From: Anthopleura xanthogrammica
Taxonomy: Eukaryota > Cnidaria > Anthozoa > Actiniaria > Actiniidae
NCBI GenBank assembly: GCA_964019055.1
Contig: OZ025216.1
Span: 5,244,001-5,308,000 of the forward strand
Reading direction: 5' to 3'
Length of the DNA: 64,000 bases
Under the pieces are notes generated by a model, which saw only the letters and a program-made list of their open reading frames with translations, was not told the DNA's origin and searched no databases. Positions 42,715 through 55,971 of this stretch are shown here, piece after piece (position 1 is the stretch's first letter; each line of letters starts with the position of its first letter). The position numbers were made by a program, and so were the translations under genes.

Positions 42715-45700
42715 CTAATGTGAAGTTTCTAGATTGCCAGTGGGAGTGCCATAAGATGGTTCCTGACCACTTGCCATGTCCTCTTGGTTTGGACTAACAG
42801 CTCTAGTTTTAGTCTTCCCTGCTGCCTGTGTCATTTGTAAATGCTTTGTATCCTCTAAAGCAAGTTGTAAATTGAGTATATGAGCTTCCAGGGACTGGTT
42901 AATTTTTTTCTGTGAAGTATATTTTTCTTCTAAGGCCTGAAAAACAAAAGAATGAATCCTGTTACTTCAGGAATCCAAGCACAATGTAACAAATATTTGA
43001 AATTTGGTTTCACGTAAACTGCAAGATCAGTGATCACCAGCTGTTATTGGTCATTAGAGAGCCATTTGTCAGCCAATAGTTGGCCATTATATAGTATCCT
43101 ATTTACACCATTCCCTTTCACGCTCGATAAATAAGAATGGGATAATTGCAACCGTGTTTGGTTGAAACGGAGCAGAAAAGATACAGTACTTACAATGAGG
43201 GTGGTAGGGAGGAAAAGACTCAACACAACAGTTGCTGGTCAGAGAGGGTGAGCGGGAAAGGGTTACCGGACTAAAGGAATAGTAAGCTGTCCATGCCGCA
43301 ATTGCTAGATGAGTTTCATAATAAACTGTGCGTGATAGCAACCTTATTTATACTCACTCTGTAATCTTGAGACTAGTATGAATAGCACACCGATTAAGAG
43401 TAATCTATTAGGTAATATATTTTTATTTAGAAACTGTTGGTTGCACAGCAGCTGAGTGACATTTGAATGTAATGCTAGGATGTAAACCAACATATGGCTG
43501 ACAGTTAGTTGACAGGACATCTGGGGTGCTGTTTTTATGTTTTACTAAAAATTTGTATACTATATTTTTCAATTTTTAAACAATTAAATTACCTTGAGTT
43601 TAGCCAAGTAAATTCCATTCAAGCTCTCAGAAAACTTCCTCAATTCCTTCATTTCTGCATCCTGAAATAACACATAGAAAAGTAAAGTCAAATAATAAAT
43701 TGAAGTCATTTTTCTTCTGCACAAATGAATAAATGAACTTGCAAAATGTGGAATTAGGAAGTCATCTTGTAACAGGGATCATGTTCTCAATCAGTATTAT
43801 CCACGACACACCCCAAGAGAAAAAAATAACATATTATACCCTTGGTAACACTCAAATTTTTTTGAGATTTTTCTGTTGTCTGCCTTAGAACGAAATTACC
43901 CATTTTTTTAAATTTTACCCTCAAAGATACAATATGTCACAATATGAGTTTTGTACCTTTTTTGTTAAATGTTTCTCCAGTTCAGCAGCCTTTGAATGCA
44001 AGGCTTCTATTTCAGCTTTCTGTTTCCTTACCATTTGCTTGGAGGCTGGAAATAAAGGTGTCCAAAAGTTGGTGAATATCAAAATTAAAACCTTTCAAAA
44101 TGTTGTACCACCAACATTGCTCTAACAGCACTATGGGATACTTTGGGTGAGATAAAGCTACTAAAATAAAACTAAAAGATACTATAAAAGATACTTAGGG
44201 GTAAAAATATCACTTTTTCAAACCATGGACCTTTATCACACGATGGCCATGTTTATTCCCATGAGAGCAAAAACCTTGGTTTTGAATGTTCTGAACTGCC
44301 TCGAATCGAGGGCAAGGGGACCCAAGGGATTTGAAACCCATTGTTTCAACCAATATGGCTGACGTGTGACAAAAGCCCATGGTGATGCTCTTTAACTAGT
44401 ATGCAACAGCTGCAGTCTCAAATTGTAATGCATTGTGAGATACTTTGGGTCCAAAACATGGTAATTCTCCATGAAAGCTAAATTATACAACAGTAAAATG
44501 AAATGCATTGTGGGATGCTTTGGGCTCCAAAAAAGTATGGTGATCCTACGATCAAACTACTGCAACAGCTTCAGTCACAAAATATTGTACTGTGGGATAC
44601 TTTGGGGTTCAAAGTATAATGGTACTTCATAAACATTAAATGCTATCAGCTTCAACATACATTATTACAAGTTTAATCCTCACCTGTTAACTCTTTTTGA
44701 CAAGCATAAGACTGCAAGCTTGCTTCTGGCTTCTTTCCATTATTAACAGCTGCCTTTTGCATCACATCCTTGTGGTGCTGATTCAATTCACCCATTATCA
44801 CCAGTTCTTTTGTCAGCCTCTCTATTTCTGACTTCAGTTGAGATTTTTCAGCAAGTTTGGGCTTCATGCAGTCAATTTCATTTTGTAAGGTGAATATCTT
44901 GGACTCGCACTGGTGTAGTTTCTGCAATAAAAAAATTATCAAGTTTATGCAAAAGTTTCAAATTAAGAAGACCAAGGCTTGTTGAGGTTACCATCCTTGA
45001 TTTCTAGCTTGAAGACCACTCACTACTACATCTTACGGAGTCATATATCTTACCATTAGAAGAGATTCCTGCTCTTTCTTTTGATTTTCCAGAGTGTCTT
45101 TTAACATCTTTTTGTCATGTTGAAGCTTAGCATTTTCATTCAGTAGATTTCTAAATAAAAGAAATTGTAAACATAATTTTAATTTCATATTTCATTATTT
45201 CAAGTTTGGCTAATTGTATAATTAGATTTGTAGTAAGTTATTTTAGTATAAGTACCTACCTCAGTTGTGTTTGTTGCTGGTTATCCCATCCTGATGTTAT
45301 TTCCTTGAGTTTACTGGAATTTATGAAGCAAAATGTCAGTTAAATGTGTCTAAAAATAATGATATAAATAATTTTAATGTCATGAATCACTTGGTTAAAT
45401 CACATGCAAGCTAAATTTATTGTCAGTAGGGAAAGATTTGAGCAAGACTTTGTATCTACACGTACCTGTTATCCTCAGTTTGTTTCATCAAAGATTCTGT
45501 CAATTCTCTCATCTTTTCCTCTTGTAACCTGAGATGATCTTTCTGCATATAGGATAAGAAGGCTTTAGTGTTGTTGTTTATTAGAAAAATATCAAATTAT
45601 AGTGAGCTTCATAGTCATTCATTAGAAACCAATCATTATCGCCCTTAAGTTATCATCACCAGTGGAAGCAGCAGCCAATCACCATCATCATCTCCCGTTG

Positions 45701-48700
45701 TCAACATCACCATCCTCAGCTGTTATTATCATCACCATCTTCAGCAGCAGCAGCAGCAACACTATCATCATCAGCACCATCATCAGCAGCAGCACCATCA
45801 TCATCATCACCACCATTATCATCATCACCACCATTATCATCATCATAACAGCAACAGCAATATCATCATCATCAGCACCACCACCATCATAAGCAACAGC
45901 AGCACCATTATCATCTTCATCATCATCATCAGCAGCAGCAGCAGCACCATCATCATCATTAGCATCAACATCATCATAATAAGCAACAGCAGCACCATTA
46001 TCATCTTCATCATCATCAGCACCACCACCATCATCATATGTGTAAGCAACAGCAGCACCATTATCATCTTCATCATCATCAGCACCACCACCATCATCAT
46101 ATGTGTAAGCAACAGCAGCACCATTATCATCTTCATCATCATCAGCACCACCACCATCATCATATGTGTAAGCAACAGCAGCACCATTATCATCATCATC
46201 ATCATCAGCAGCAGCAGCACCACCATCATCATATGTGTAAGCAACAGCAGCACCATTATCATCTTCATCATCATCAGCAGCAGCACCACCACCATCATCA
46301 TATGTGTAAGCAACAGCAGCACCATTATCATCATCATCATCATCATCATCATCAGCAGCACCATATCCTCATCATCATCATTATTCAAATATGTCAATAC
46401 ATGTAGGTCTTTGAGGAAGTATTTCTTACAATGGCAAGAAGTTCCTCTTGATACTGCACAGCTTTGAATGTCTTCCCAATAAGACGTCTGTTACGTATAG
46501 CATGCTGGTAACACTTGTGCCTCTCATATAACAATTGAAAGTGTAGAAGCTGGATTTGACCTCGCAAAATTGTAATCTCATCTACAGGAGCATCACCTGA
46601 TGAAAGAGGAATTCATTAACTTGAGAATAGGATTCTTCGAGATAATATCCTGTTCATGTGTCTTTTCATGCACAACCATTAAAAAAAGAAATGATACTCT
46701 AGGGAATAACACATAACACCAGTTGATGGTCTGAAATGGAAAAACATTATGACCAAGGTAAAAAGGTCTATAACGTGCATGACAAAGTAATAAGCAAAGG
46801 CAGATCTAGGGAGGTGGATGGGGTAGCTGGTAACACCTTTTTAGTTCAAAAATGAGAATTAAGAGTAATGTAAAAATAAAGAGAGGGAAGTGCTTTCCAG
46901 TTAACAGCCACCCCATAAAATCATCCTCAATCCACCACTTTGGTATGTGACATTTGATGAATAAAGTTTGTTTTTTTTTACCTCCAAAATGTGTCCAATC
47001 AGTTTCTGGGGAGCTAACAAGTGATATCCTGCAAAATGAAAACATAACATGCTGTTCAATATCTTGGTGCTTACAAGTTGGGTACATACTAGTTATACAA
47101 TGGTTTCAAGTGGCATACCGTGGAATATCCCACGAGTCACTTGTAGTTTCTAGTATACACATGAGCCTTTAGGCAAGTGTGTATACAAAGAAAATACAAG
47201 TGACAAGTGGGATATCCATAGTATGCCAAAGAGAAACCATTGTATAACCATTTTATCCATCACCATAGGAAATACAAATGCGTAGATTCAACGCGCAGTG
47301 CATGATGGGAAGGAAGAGTGAAATAATGATGGATATACAACTGCTTTCAGCCTTTCTGATAGGGTCCTTAATAGCAGTAATTGGGACAATTACTAATAAT
47401 CCCTTTATCCATAATGGTTGTTCTTGTTTACATTCATATATATATAAAATGCTTATATTATTACCATGGTAACTGGTTTCCATGGTAACTATGCTTACCT
47501 TGACAGCTCATTTGAGTGAACCCCAGATCCTACTTGAATATAATGATCTAATATCTCAATAGGTGTCGGCGTAGGAGTTAAACATCTCTTACAGTCATCA
47601 TCCTGTTCATTTCTTGCCCCAGGATACTGGCTCTTTTGATTTAACAGCAAAGCTAATGTTTCAGAATTATATGAAGTCTGGTGGTCATCCTGTGGCGTGG
47701 GAGTGACCGAATGAGTCCTAGAGCCTTCAGATATCTCAGAACTGTGAAAAACTGAAGTATTTTTACTTTCACTCTTATAAGGCATGAGATTTGGTTCTTC
47801 AAGTGAACGTTTTGAAGCATCATTTAACTTGTTCACAACACTATCTGGCATGCCATCTGTGAATTTACCATTTGGTAAGTTAATATGTTGCAGTTCTTGT
47901 GATATGATATCATTTGCTGAAAAATTACTGTCCGACACCAGCGATACCTCAAGGCTTGGTGGAGGGTTGATAGGTAATTCTGCATCATGCAATGAGGCAA
48001 AGTTGTTCTGGCTAAGAATTCTTTTAATTTCTTTGGTAGCATTATCCGTTGTCTCACCGTGATCACTACAAGTTAATTCTTCCTGCATCTCATGTTCTGG
48101 TTTGACATTACGAATGTAGTCATAAGTAAAAGATTTATCTATTGGTGTGATTGGCTCAGATTGTATAGATGCCTCTGATGTTTGCCTCTCATATGACGAA
48201 AAGTTGAATTTGCCACTCTCGGCTCCAGGACTTGATAAAACCTGACTAGTATCCGTTAGCAACACCTCTGTTTTGGGTGTTGATGTTTGATTATCAACCT
48301 GTGAACTTGTAGTCTTTGTTTCGGCTCTAGTTTGAAGTGACGTTGAATTTAAAGCTCTAATAATAAGAGGGCTGTCAAGACCTACAGTCTTACTAGGAGT
48401 ACCCTTTCCACTTAATGTTCTTGCTAAAGTTTTTCTGTTTTTTAGCAGAGCAGGACTATTTTGTGCCAAATCACCGGCCAACGATGATGTAGGTGAATCT
48501 CCTGGGGTACTGACCATTCCAGGGGTACTACATTGAGAGATAGAAAGGTTTGTTTGTACTGCTACCAAATCTTGACTACTTGTTGCTGGCGACATATGAC
48601 TAGAAGGTGGAGTGGACAATCCACACACTTCTGTCGGACTCCACCCACTATTAAGTTCCTCAGACGACACCAATGGTATACTCCCAGTACCACTATCTCC

Positions 48701-51700
48701 ACTTTGTAATGACTTTCCAGTTTGTGTTGCCGAGTCAGACATTCTCCTCTCTTTGATTCTTGGTATATCATAAATCTCTTTTGTATGGTCTTCTGATGTT
48801 GTGAGTACTGAGTTCACAGATTTTTCTAGTGTAAGTGCATCATGAAGGGATGCCCAAGAGGTTGTTAGACTACTATCAGTTTGTAATCTGTCTAATGGAT
48901 CCAATGACATATTTTCACATTCTATTGCAATGTCTTGGGGCTCCTTCTTCCTCCACCTTTAGAAATCACAAAAACATAACAACATAGTCAACAGAGGTTT
49001 CCCGAATTTACTTTACCACAATGATTTAAGATGGAAGTTGGACTTGAGTTAGACTTCAAGTCCAATCTCAACCTAGAACAACCATTATTTAATAAATTTG
49101 AGAAAAGTTTAATGGTAATCTTTAGATAGGACTGAAGAAAGGAAGACAATCATAGCATTATATTTTGTACTTTAAGAGGAAGGATTGCAACAAATAACCA
49201 ACAAATGAAAAAAAACTTATTGCTAATCACCACCACAAAGTACAGCAGTAGTGCAGGTCAATGGGGTCAAACTAGAAACAATGTGAAGGCACCTCTGGCA
49301 GCCCAGGATAATATACCTCTTTCACATGACGTCAACTAGGTGGTTATAATCAACATGGTATGTAAGTTTTATGAGCTAGTTCCTCTTCAAACTCAACTGA
49401 TTACGTGACTTTACTGACCTGTGCTTTCCAGTTTCTGAATGTGGTGTCTCTGTAATGAGGCAAGGGTGAAGACGCACATGCTCCAGCATTGGCTACAGGG
49501 GGTAAATGGACAGATGAATAAATGAAAAAATGGAATGAAATAACCAGAAAAGGGATGGATAGGAATAAGAAAAATGAAACAAAGTTATTATTTAGGTTGT
49601 CTTAATTTATACTGAGTACTGTAAAATTAATACTTCATGTTTAAGAAAGAAAACTTAAGGTGCAGACACAGAGTGCAACATTGTGCACATTGCAGGCAAT
49701 ACTGCTGAAGCTGAAGTAGGATCATTTTCTACATCAGCAAAATTGCATGCAACAAAATGCGTTGTGTGACATTGTTTGCAATATTGCACCATGTGTCCAT
49801 AGCTTTACTGTGCACAGGGTGGTCACTAGCATATATACGGCATGAAAAAACCTTTAAAACTTCAAGACGCATCCACTCAAACTATAAAATTTTTTTTGGT
49901 CTATGAAAAGCTCTCATGTAGAATCTATACTGAGAATATTGTCAGATGTGTCATTTAAAGGCAAAAAGTGTTGTATTTATTCAGTATATCATACCTTAAT
50001 GATAGTTTGAAAGACTATCTGTTTCCTCACATTATTATTACAAAATCCTTTCAAGAATCCAATGAAATTGTTAGGGTACATGGCATAAATACGATGAAAA
50101 TAAAAATACACTGACACATGGAGGTGTAACATGTAGATATCAGGAATATTGCCTGCAAAAGAAGGGAGCAAAAACTTAGACAAAATTTCAGCCAAGATGA
50201 AATTCCCCTGAGTAGTATTTCTTTATTTACCAATACATGAAAATATATTTGAGAATACACAGATGAGCTACAACGACAGAGACTTTTATTTCCAAGGAAT
50301 CTTAATTTGGTGACACCCAGTTGGCTAGGTTGATCGAGTGCTGGACTGAACATTATGTTGGAGGTTGCGGGTATAATTCCTAGCCAGATCAACACTCAGG
50401 GTCTTAAATTAACTGAATAGAAAGCATGGCCTTTGTAATAATTACATCTACAAATGGTGAGACTTTCAAGTGGCTTGGATGACCATTATTAATATATATA
50501 GAATAGAGGGTAAGAGATAAGATGGTCTTAAAAGGGAAATGTTATATCTAAGCTGAAAAGGTCATTTTTTACCTGGTCTACTGTTAAGAAGGCCAGCAAG
50601 TCTTGTGTAGATCTCAAAGACATCATTCAACCAGGACTCCACATAGGTAGCAATAATTGGTAACAGGGTAGTTATAGTAAGAGCACCATTCATGAGATAT
50701 AAAACATCTGACTCACTCTGGATAAGAAATGGATAAGAAAAAAATAAGATAAGGAGAGGACCATTCTAAAGTTATGGATTTGGTATGTGCAGCTATGTGG
50801 ATTTTGAGAGGGCAGTAATTTTTTTTCCACCAAAAGTTTTTAGGGGCTATCAAATAAAGGAGAGGTCATTCTTTAAACTAGCTTTGCTAAATGTGATATC
50901 CCTGTATAAATATTGTAAAATAAATAAATAAATTGTATTTTGTGGTTTTTATGACATTATAATGTGAAAACCATAATGGCATTTATTATGAATAAAAGCT
51001 ATTGAAAATATTTCAAAATAACTACTGGGCTCCCTGTGGTTCTCACCTTCATACTTTTGATGACTGTTTCAAAGAGAGGTGTTTTGACTATCTTGTACAA
51101 CCAAGATGGCTATAGAAAACATGAAATATTCAGTAAATACTAAGTACATTGAAATGACTATTGATGGATGGATTTTCCTAACACCCAAAATATCCTTTTC
51201 TGAAATCTATTTGAATGAATGAATATATACCTGGTAATTGCAAGAATGTTATCATATAAAAATGAAAAATAACAAATAGGAATTCAATATTTTTGCAAAA
51301 CAGACATAATTATTCCACTGTTTTGAAGGTATAGACTGATATTTTTGAGATAATCTTGTTGGTATATTACTAAGCAGTTATTGTCATCAATCCAGGGGGC
51401 TTTAGAATCAAAATAAAGAAAAATATATCTAAATAATTCCTATTTGTTATTTTGTTATTCTTTATTTTCATATGACAACATTCTTGCAATTCTAAAGGCA
51501 TATATATATAAATGAAAAAATGCTATTTAAATGAAACTTTTTAAGAACTAAATAGAGTGCAGTGAGATGTGAAATTTTCCTTCTGGAAATATTTAGAGGC
51601 CAGAAAATTATCTCAGGACATTTCCAACCTTCTACATGAACTGTTTAAGTCCTCAACACCCTAACCCCCTCAAAAAAAAATTACCTGTACCACCCCTCCC

Positions 51701-53207
51701 CTCTAAGATAAGGAGTTCATGCAGTAAAGCATGCCAATATGGTGTGATTATCAATCCATGGTCATAATGACATACAAAGTTTAAAGAAACAATCAGATAT
51801 TGAGCAACTCTGTCAAGATTTGTCTGATTTTGAGCTACATGTATAATAATATATGTCAAAGATAGAGAAGTTATGAGGTCACGATCAGCAGAGAACATGA
51901 GAAAAGAAAAAGTACGTGGCAAAAATATATTAAACATTAAGATTAGAAGTGTGAGGTTTGACAAAATAATGGCAACAAAATAGACTCATTTATCATATAG
52001 TGTAGCAGAAGGGAATAAGTCTCATATAATATAATGTACATATATAATTTTTTTTTTTTAGTTATTTATTGGATGGCAGGTTTTTTTAACTTCTATTAAT
52101 TTAAATCTATTTGTTGCTTAGTGAATTTTTGTTACTTTTCAAGGCCAATATAAAAAAAAATTTAAATGGAAAACGAGTTTATAATTACTGGAAATAACTT
52201 TAACAAAAGAAATTAATGATGCTTAATTCATAAAACTAAAGGACTCAATTTTGAAAATAATTGCAATCATAAAATAGATGCAGCCCACATTTTATAAAAC
52301 TATTTTTGTCCAATGAAGATTAAAATGAATACAGAATGGATATATTTGAGTAAGATCTCGCAAACATTGAGAAATCCCCTCAAAACGTGCACGCGATTGG
52401 ATTAAAGTTGAAAGGTCAATTTACACATACGTGGCTTTGATTTAAGGGGGAAATGGTAAATAGTTATAAAAACTAGGACGGATCTCTTTAGGGCGTTATC
52501 AAACCACATAATAGTGGAAAAGTGCCATTATTTTGAAAAAATCTCGAGGAGCATAACTATTCTAGTTGTAACGTGTTTACCTGTTTGCGCACGATGTGGC
52601 CGAGTAGAGTCATGGTGTCGATACGACAACGAAGTCCACGATGTCTGAGGCAATCGTGGAGTTTTTCAAATAAATTCTGTAAAAATAAGGAAAAATACAT
52701 ATCAAAATAATAAGGTTTGAGGAAAATAAAACTTAGATTTACTCAGATAAACTTAGATAACAAAAAAGAAACTCTATAAGATTAATAGTTAAGCTAAGTT
52801 AAGCTTAAATCAAGGTGTCGAGCTTTAAATTAAATCATTAAAAATAAAAAAATAAAAACAATTTCACAATACAGTGTGTCTTAGGAGATAATTATCTTAT
52901 AGTGCGCAAAATATTGTGCATTATTTCTTAATCTGTGAACAGGAATATTTTTTTAAAGATGACTTACATGAGTTCTTGCTTCGTGCACATTGGTCAAGAT
53001 TTGCAATGCAGTCGGTGACCGCGTTTCCAAATAACAATCCACTAAAGCGTTCAAAAGACTAGTATCTCGGGATTTATAGAGATTCTCGTGTATAATAGCT
53101 TTAGTTTGCTCTACTGTTTCCGCATTCTCGGAGTCTAGCAGAGCAATAAGCTCAGTCGGTCTGTCAGACGTGCTATCGCTCCCACTGCTGCTCGGCCCGC
53201 TACTCAT
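42715..53207 (-). CDS. TSC1: TSC1 / hamartin (16 coding exons, 1,097 aa)
   Basis: Hamartin binds and stabilises tuberin (TSC2), whose GAP activity on Rheb restrains mTORC1. Exons are 53207-52968, 52676-52581, 51109-51047, 50717-50573, 50152-49995, 49492-49419, 48956-47499, 47028-46982, 46596-46430, 45542-45466, 45313-45260, 45150-45054, 44921-44684, 44045-43957, 43661-43593 and 42936-42715; all phases fit. Residues 1-258 are the N-terminal HEAT-like core, with ELIALLDSENAE, LVDCYLETRSPTALQILT, RIDTMTLLGHIV, YMLHLHVSVYFYFHRIYAMYPNNF and PMLEHVRLHP all matching the human protein. Exon 7 (residues 259-744) is one long Ser/Thr-rich disordered exon. From residue 761 comes the coiled coil (ILRGQIQLLHFQLLYERHK, HAIRNRRL) that contacts TSC2 and TBC1D7 in the human complex. 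The protein ends 67 residues shorter than human. The start MSSGPSSSG precedes the conserved core by about 15 residues. Confidence 0.97.
44100..44650 (+). repeat. degenerate repeat CATTGTGGGATACTTTGGG in TSC1 intron
   Basis: Four degenerate copies (near 44130, 44432, 44509, 44590) of ATTGTGGGATACTTTGGGTCC.AAA, with ATGGT.ATCCT-like partners. Confidence 0.6.
45655..46390 (+). repeat. CAT/CAG trinucleotide array with higher-order units
   Basis: TSC1 intron. CATCAT and CAGCAG runs; from about 45890 a unit of about 60-75 bp containing CATATGTGTAAGCAACAGCA and CACCATTATCATC repeats 6-7 times. Frames over it (HHHQQ, MMMVVLL) are artefacts. Confidence 0.92.
47091..47249. mobile_element. foldback MITE in TSC1 intron
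   Basis: GTTATACAATGGTTTC...GGCATACCGTGG...CACTTGTA mirrored by TACAAGTG...CATAGTATGCC...GAAACCATTGTATAAC. Confidence 0.8.
47499..48956 (-). other. TSC1: TSC1 exon 7, large Ser/Thr-rich linker
   Basis: One 1,458-nt exon holds the whole middle of hamartin. It is rich in Ser, Thr and Pro with several SP/TP sites (for example VSTPGDSPTSSLAG). The human counterpart is spread over several exons and carries CDK1 and GSK3 sites; conservation of specific sites was not assessed. Confidence 0.85.
49657..49806. mobile_element. MITE TAAGGTGCAGACACA.AGTGCAA in TSC1 intron
   Basis: Ends TAAGGTGCAGACACAGAGTGCAA-like and TTGCACCATGTGTCCATAGC are inverted; a related, longer copy is at about 29050-29275 in SEC16. 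Confidence 0.65.
50312..50405 (+). mobile_element. possible tRNA-like SINE
   Basis: A-box-like TGGCTAGGTTG and a weak B-box-like GGTATAATTCC at tRNA-like spacing in a TSC1 intron. Confidence 0.35.
51237..51497. mobile_element. foldback element in TSC1 intron
   Basis: AATTGCAAGAATGTTATCAT...ATAACAAATAGGAATT is mirrored by AATTCCTATTTGTTAT...ATGACAACATTCTTGCAATT. Confidence 0.75.
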
Positions 53208-53343
53208 CTTTCGAACAGACTGGTTCTGTTCCGTTGTATGCTGTTAAATAACCGATTTGAAATGATAAATACGAAGCCAATGCATCTAGAGGCAAGGCTG
53301 TGTCCGTAGTTTTAGAGTTCATAAGGTCAGAGGGCTACAGGAG

Positions 53344-53397
53344 TCAGTTTTGTTGTCCTTTACTCCATCGTACGTCCAACTCTTCTTCATCCGCCAT
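53344..53397 (-). other. upstream ORF in the TSC1 5' region with YY1-like start
   Basis: About 190 bp upstream of the TSC1 ATG, on the same strand, AAAAATGGCGGAT gives an ATG in a strong context (G at +4) followed by 16 more sense codons (MADEEELDVRWSKG...) and TGA. AAAATGGCGG is also the YY1 consensus that commonly overlaps housekeeping transcription starts. It could be a translated upstream ORF, a 5' UTR motif or a core promoter element. Confidence 0.4.
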
Positions 53398-53640
53398 TTT
53401 TCTTTTCGAATTTTTATTAGTCACGTGCTGGCAGCGCATTGACTGGACATGACTTACTGCTGACCTGCGGCAGGTCCCGCGGGATTCCCGCTTTTATTCC
53501 GGAGTCAAAGGACTTAGAGAAAATTGGCATTTTTTCAGTTGCCATTTCAATTTGAATCATATAGTTTTTTAAATAAATGTATAGGATAGGTCCCAATACA
53601 TTATTTTTATTTGCAACTAATTCTTCAAGCATGTTCAAGG

Positions 53641-54138
53641 CATAGTTAATGGAGTGGAATGGTTTGGAAACCTATTGTTCTAGGTTTTTGTTCAACCTTT
53701 TCTATTGTTATATGACGTTGACCGTGCACAGAGAAGGAAAAGTTGCAGCGTTTGTTCATCATAAATTAGGGAACATAGACTTTTTTTCCTCAAAAATGTT
53801 ATAAAATAGGAGATATTTGTTAATTAATTCTATATGATGGAGATTAATTGTTTACTGAAAAGGGTAATCACCTTTTTGAACGCTTTCTCTTTTATCATCT
53901 AGTAACTTAACTGTATCTGCGCGGAATTATTTATCCTCTTCTTTGTAATCTTAGAATGAAAATTTTACACTTTCAAAATGTTCGTACATGAAAATAGTAC
54001 AGAAACTAGTATTTTCAGCCATACTTGCTTTGGTTCACTGTGCACGGTCAGTATCACGTGATGGTACGTTTCAACATCGCTCGCCAAACAAAAACCTATA
54101 ACAATAGGTTTCCAAACCATTCCACTCCATTAACTATG
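53641..54138. mobile_element. non-autonomous TIR transposon, 498 bp, 7-10 bp target duplication
   Basis: Ends CATAGTTAATGGAGTGG and CCACTCCATTAACTATG extend as about 54-bp arms (GGTTTGGAAACCTATTGTT), with a second inverted word GACCGTGCACAG further in. TTCAAGG abuts both ends; the longer ATGTTCAAGG is present at both (53631-53640, 54136-54145). Confidence 0.82.
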
Positions 54139-55900
54139 TTCAAGGTGAGCTTGGAATGTGTGGCCAATCATAAATTCCCTGGGGGTGGTGGGGGGGGGGG
54201 GGGGGGGGGGGGGGGGTCAGAGAAAAAACAACATGGGAAGGGGGGAGGGGGATTAATTTTTTAAAATATAGTCCATGGTGGTGTATGGATATTTTTTGGC
54301 ACCACACAATTTTAAAAAAATGCCATAAGTAAAGTTTCCATCTTTTTAGAAGAAAGTATTTTCACTCTTCTGAGTAATTGATTGGCCATGGGCTAAAGCA
54401 AATATGGGCAGGACCATTACAACAACTGTTTGATGTGAGACAATAATTTGCAACGTGATACACAACCAAACTTCCAGTCACTTGTCAATCACTTTGGTAA
54501 CAGTAACATATTGGTTTGACAACTGTCACATGCTAACACAAGGGATCCCTGGATCATATACCCGCAAAGGTGAGGCCCTTGAGTGATGCTGTGAAGACCC
54601 CTGGGTACTAATGTGCAATTTTTCCATTGTCACCAAGGGAAAAAAACACCAAATGCATTTTAAGACTGTTTTACCACAGGCAACCCAGTGAAAAGGCGAA
54701 ACTGTTGTAGGGTCAAACACAAAAAAGCAGGGCTCTTGGTATTGGAAAAAGATTGATACACCCTATCCCTATATAAGTTCCTATCTATTACTTTGCTCTC
54801 CTAATGAGAAATATCAGTCTCATGATCAAGACCCAAAGTAGCACAAACAAAAACAAAACAATAAAAAAACTAAACAAATTCATAAAGTAAACGAGCACTG
54901 TTTCATTTCAAAATTTATCCATTTTATTGAGCTTGCCCAACAAGCATTTTCCTTTCAAGATTATTTCAGATTTATTTGAAGCTAGTATAGGATTCTATAT
55001 ATTTTCCCCCAAATCATGCGTCCCGCAACATTTTGCCATAAATGACAGCCCTCTTAATTGTAAGAGACAACCACATTCATATTCAAAGGAATTTGAATTT
55101 TTATTTTATTTATTAATTTTTTCATGTTTTTCCCGACAATCAGAAAGCAAAATCCCACTTCCCAGACATTGAGTTCGGCAATTCCTGAGTCACAGCCGAT
55201 GCAAACATCCCGAATCACCTAGTTTCCTGGATCCTGCGTTATATTTTATCCGTTTCCCAGATCCCGCAAATACCCTTCCAGACCCTGCTTGGTCATACCT
55301 TGTTTCTGGCTCAATGTCACTCGTCAAAATGACTGGCAAGGCAAAAGTTCCAATTCTGGCTTGACATTGTCTGATGACCTGCCATTATTTTAAGCCCTGC
55401 AACTGTCTTATAATTATACCATAATCATACCATAAATATACCATAATTCGAAGATGGCAAATGCTTTGCCGCAACATGTCAAGTAAAAGCTTCAAGAGTT
55501 TACAAAGCATTTGTTTATTATCTTCGAACCCTTACAAGCATTTTGAATTTTAGTAAATTAGCCACAATAGGTGTTACAGTTTGTTGTTTCTCTAAGATTT
55601 TAGACCCTACCATTTTCTAGTATTACAAACATTGAAGAAATACATTGACAATTTTTAAGTTTAAGTAATTAATACAACAACAGACCTATCGTACATCTTA
55701 TATTGTGAGTTTGTACAGAACTGTACTGATAACAAAAATATTGGCTCAAAATAACAGCCAGATAATGTCAATGGATAACATCTGGCCAACTACCTCTTAG
55801 GCAGGTCCTCTTGAGAGGATACATTGACTTGTCACGATGATCAGTCCAATGTGGTCAGTCATCATGTTTTGCCATAGAGCACCTTATATCATATTTACTC

Positions 55901-55971
55901 TAGCCTGAGTATCAGGCCTTCGAAGCGGGGAGCCTGATACTGATACTGATACTGAGCCTGATACTCAGGCT
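55901..55971. mobile_element. 71-bp palindromic insertion with 10-bp direct repeats
   Basis: TAGCCTGAGTATCAGG...CCTGATACTCAGGCT forms a hairpin; ATATTTACTC flanks it on both sides (55891-55900, 55972-55981). Confidence 0.7.

Noticed and set aside
42437..42718. 93-codon frame over the 44-bp minisatellite
   Set aside because: The frame cycles because 44 is not a multiple of 3; its end overlaps the TSC1 last exon in antisense.
45843..46406. His/Gln-rich and Met/Val/Leu-rich frames
   Set aside because: CAT/CAG triplet array in a TSC1 intron.
50312..50405. Functional tRNA gene
   Set aside because: A and B boxes are degenerate and no acceptor stem or cloverleaf can be drawn; kept only as a possible SINE.
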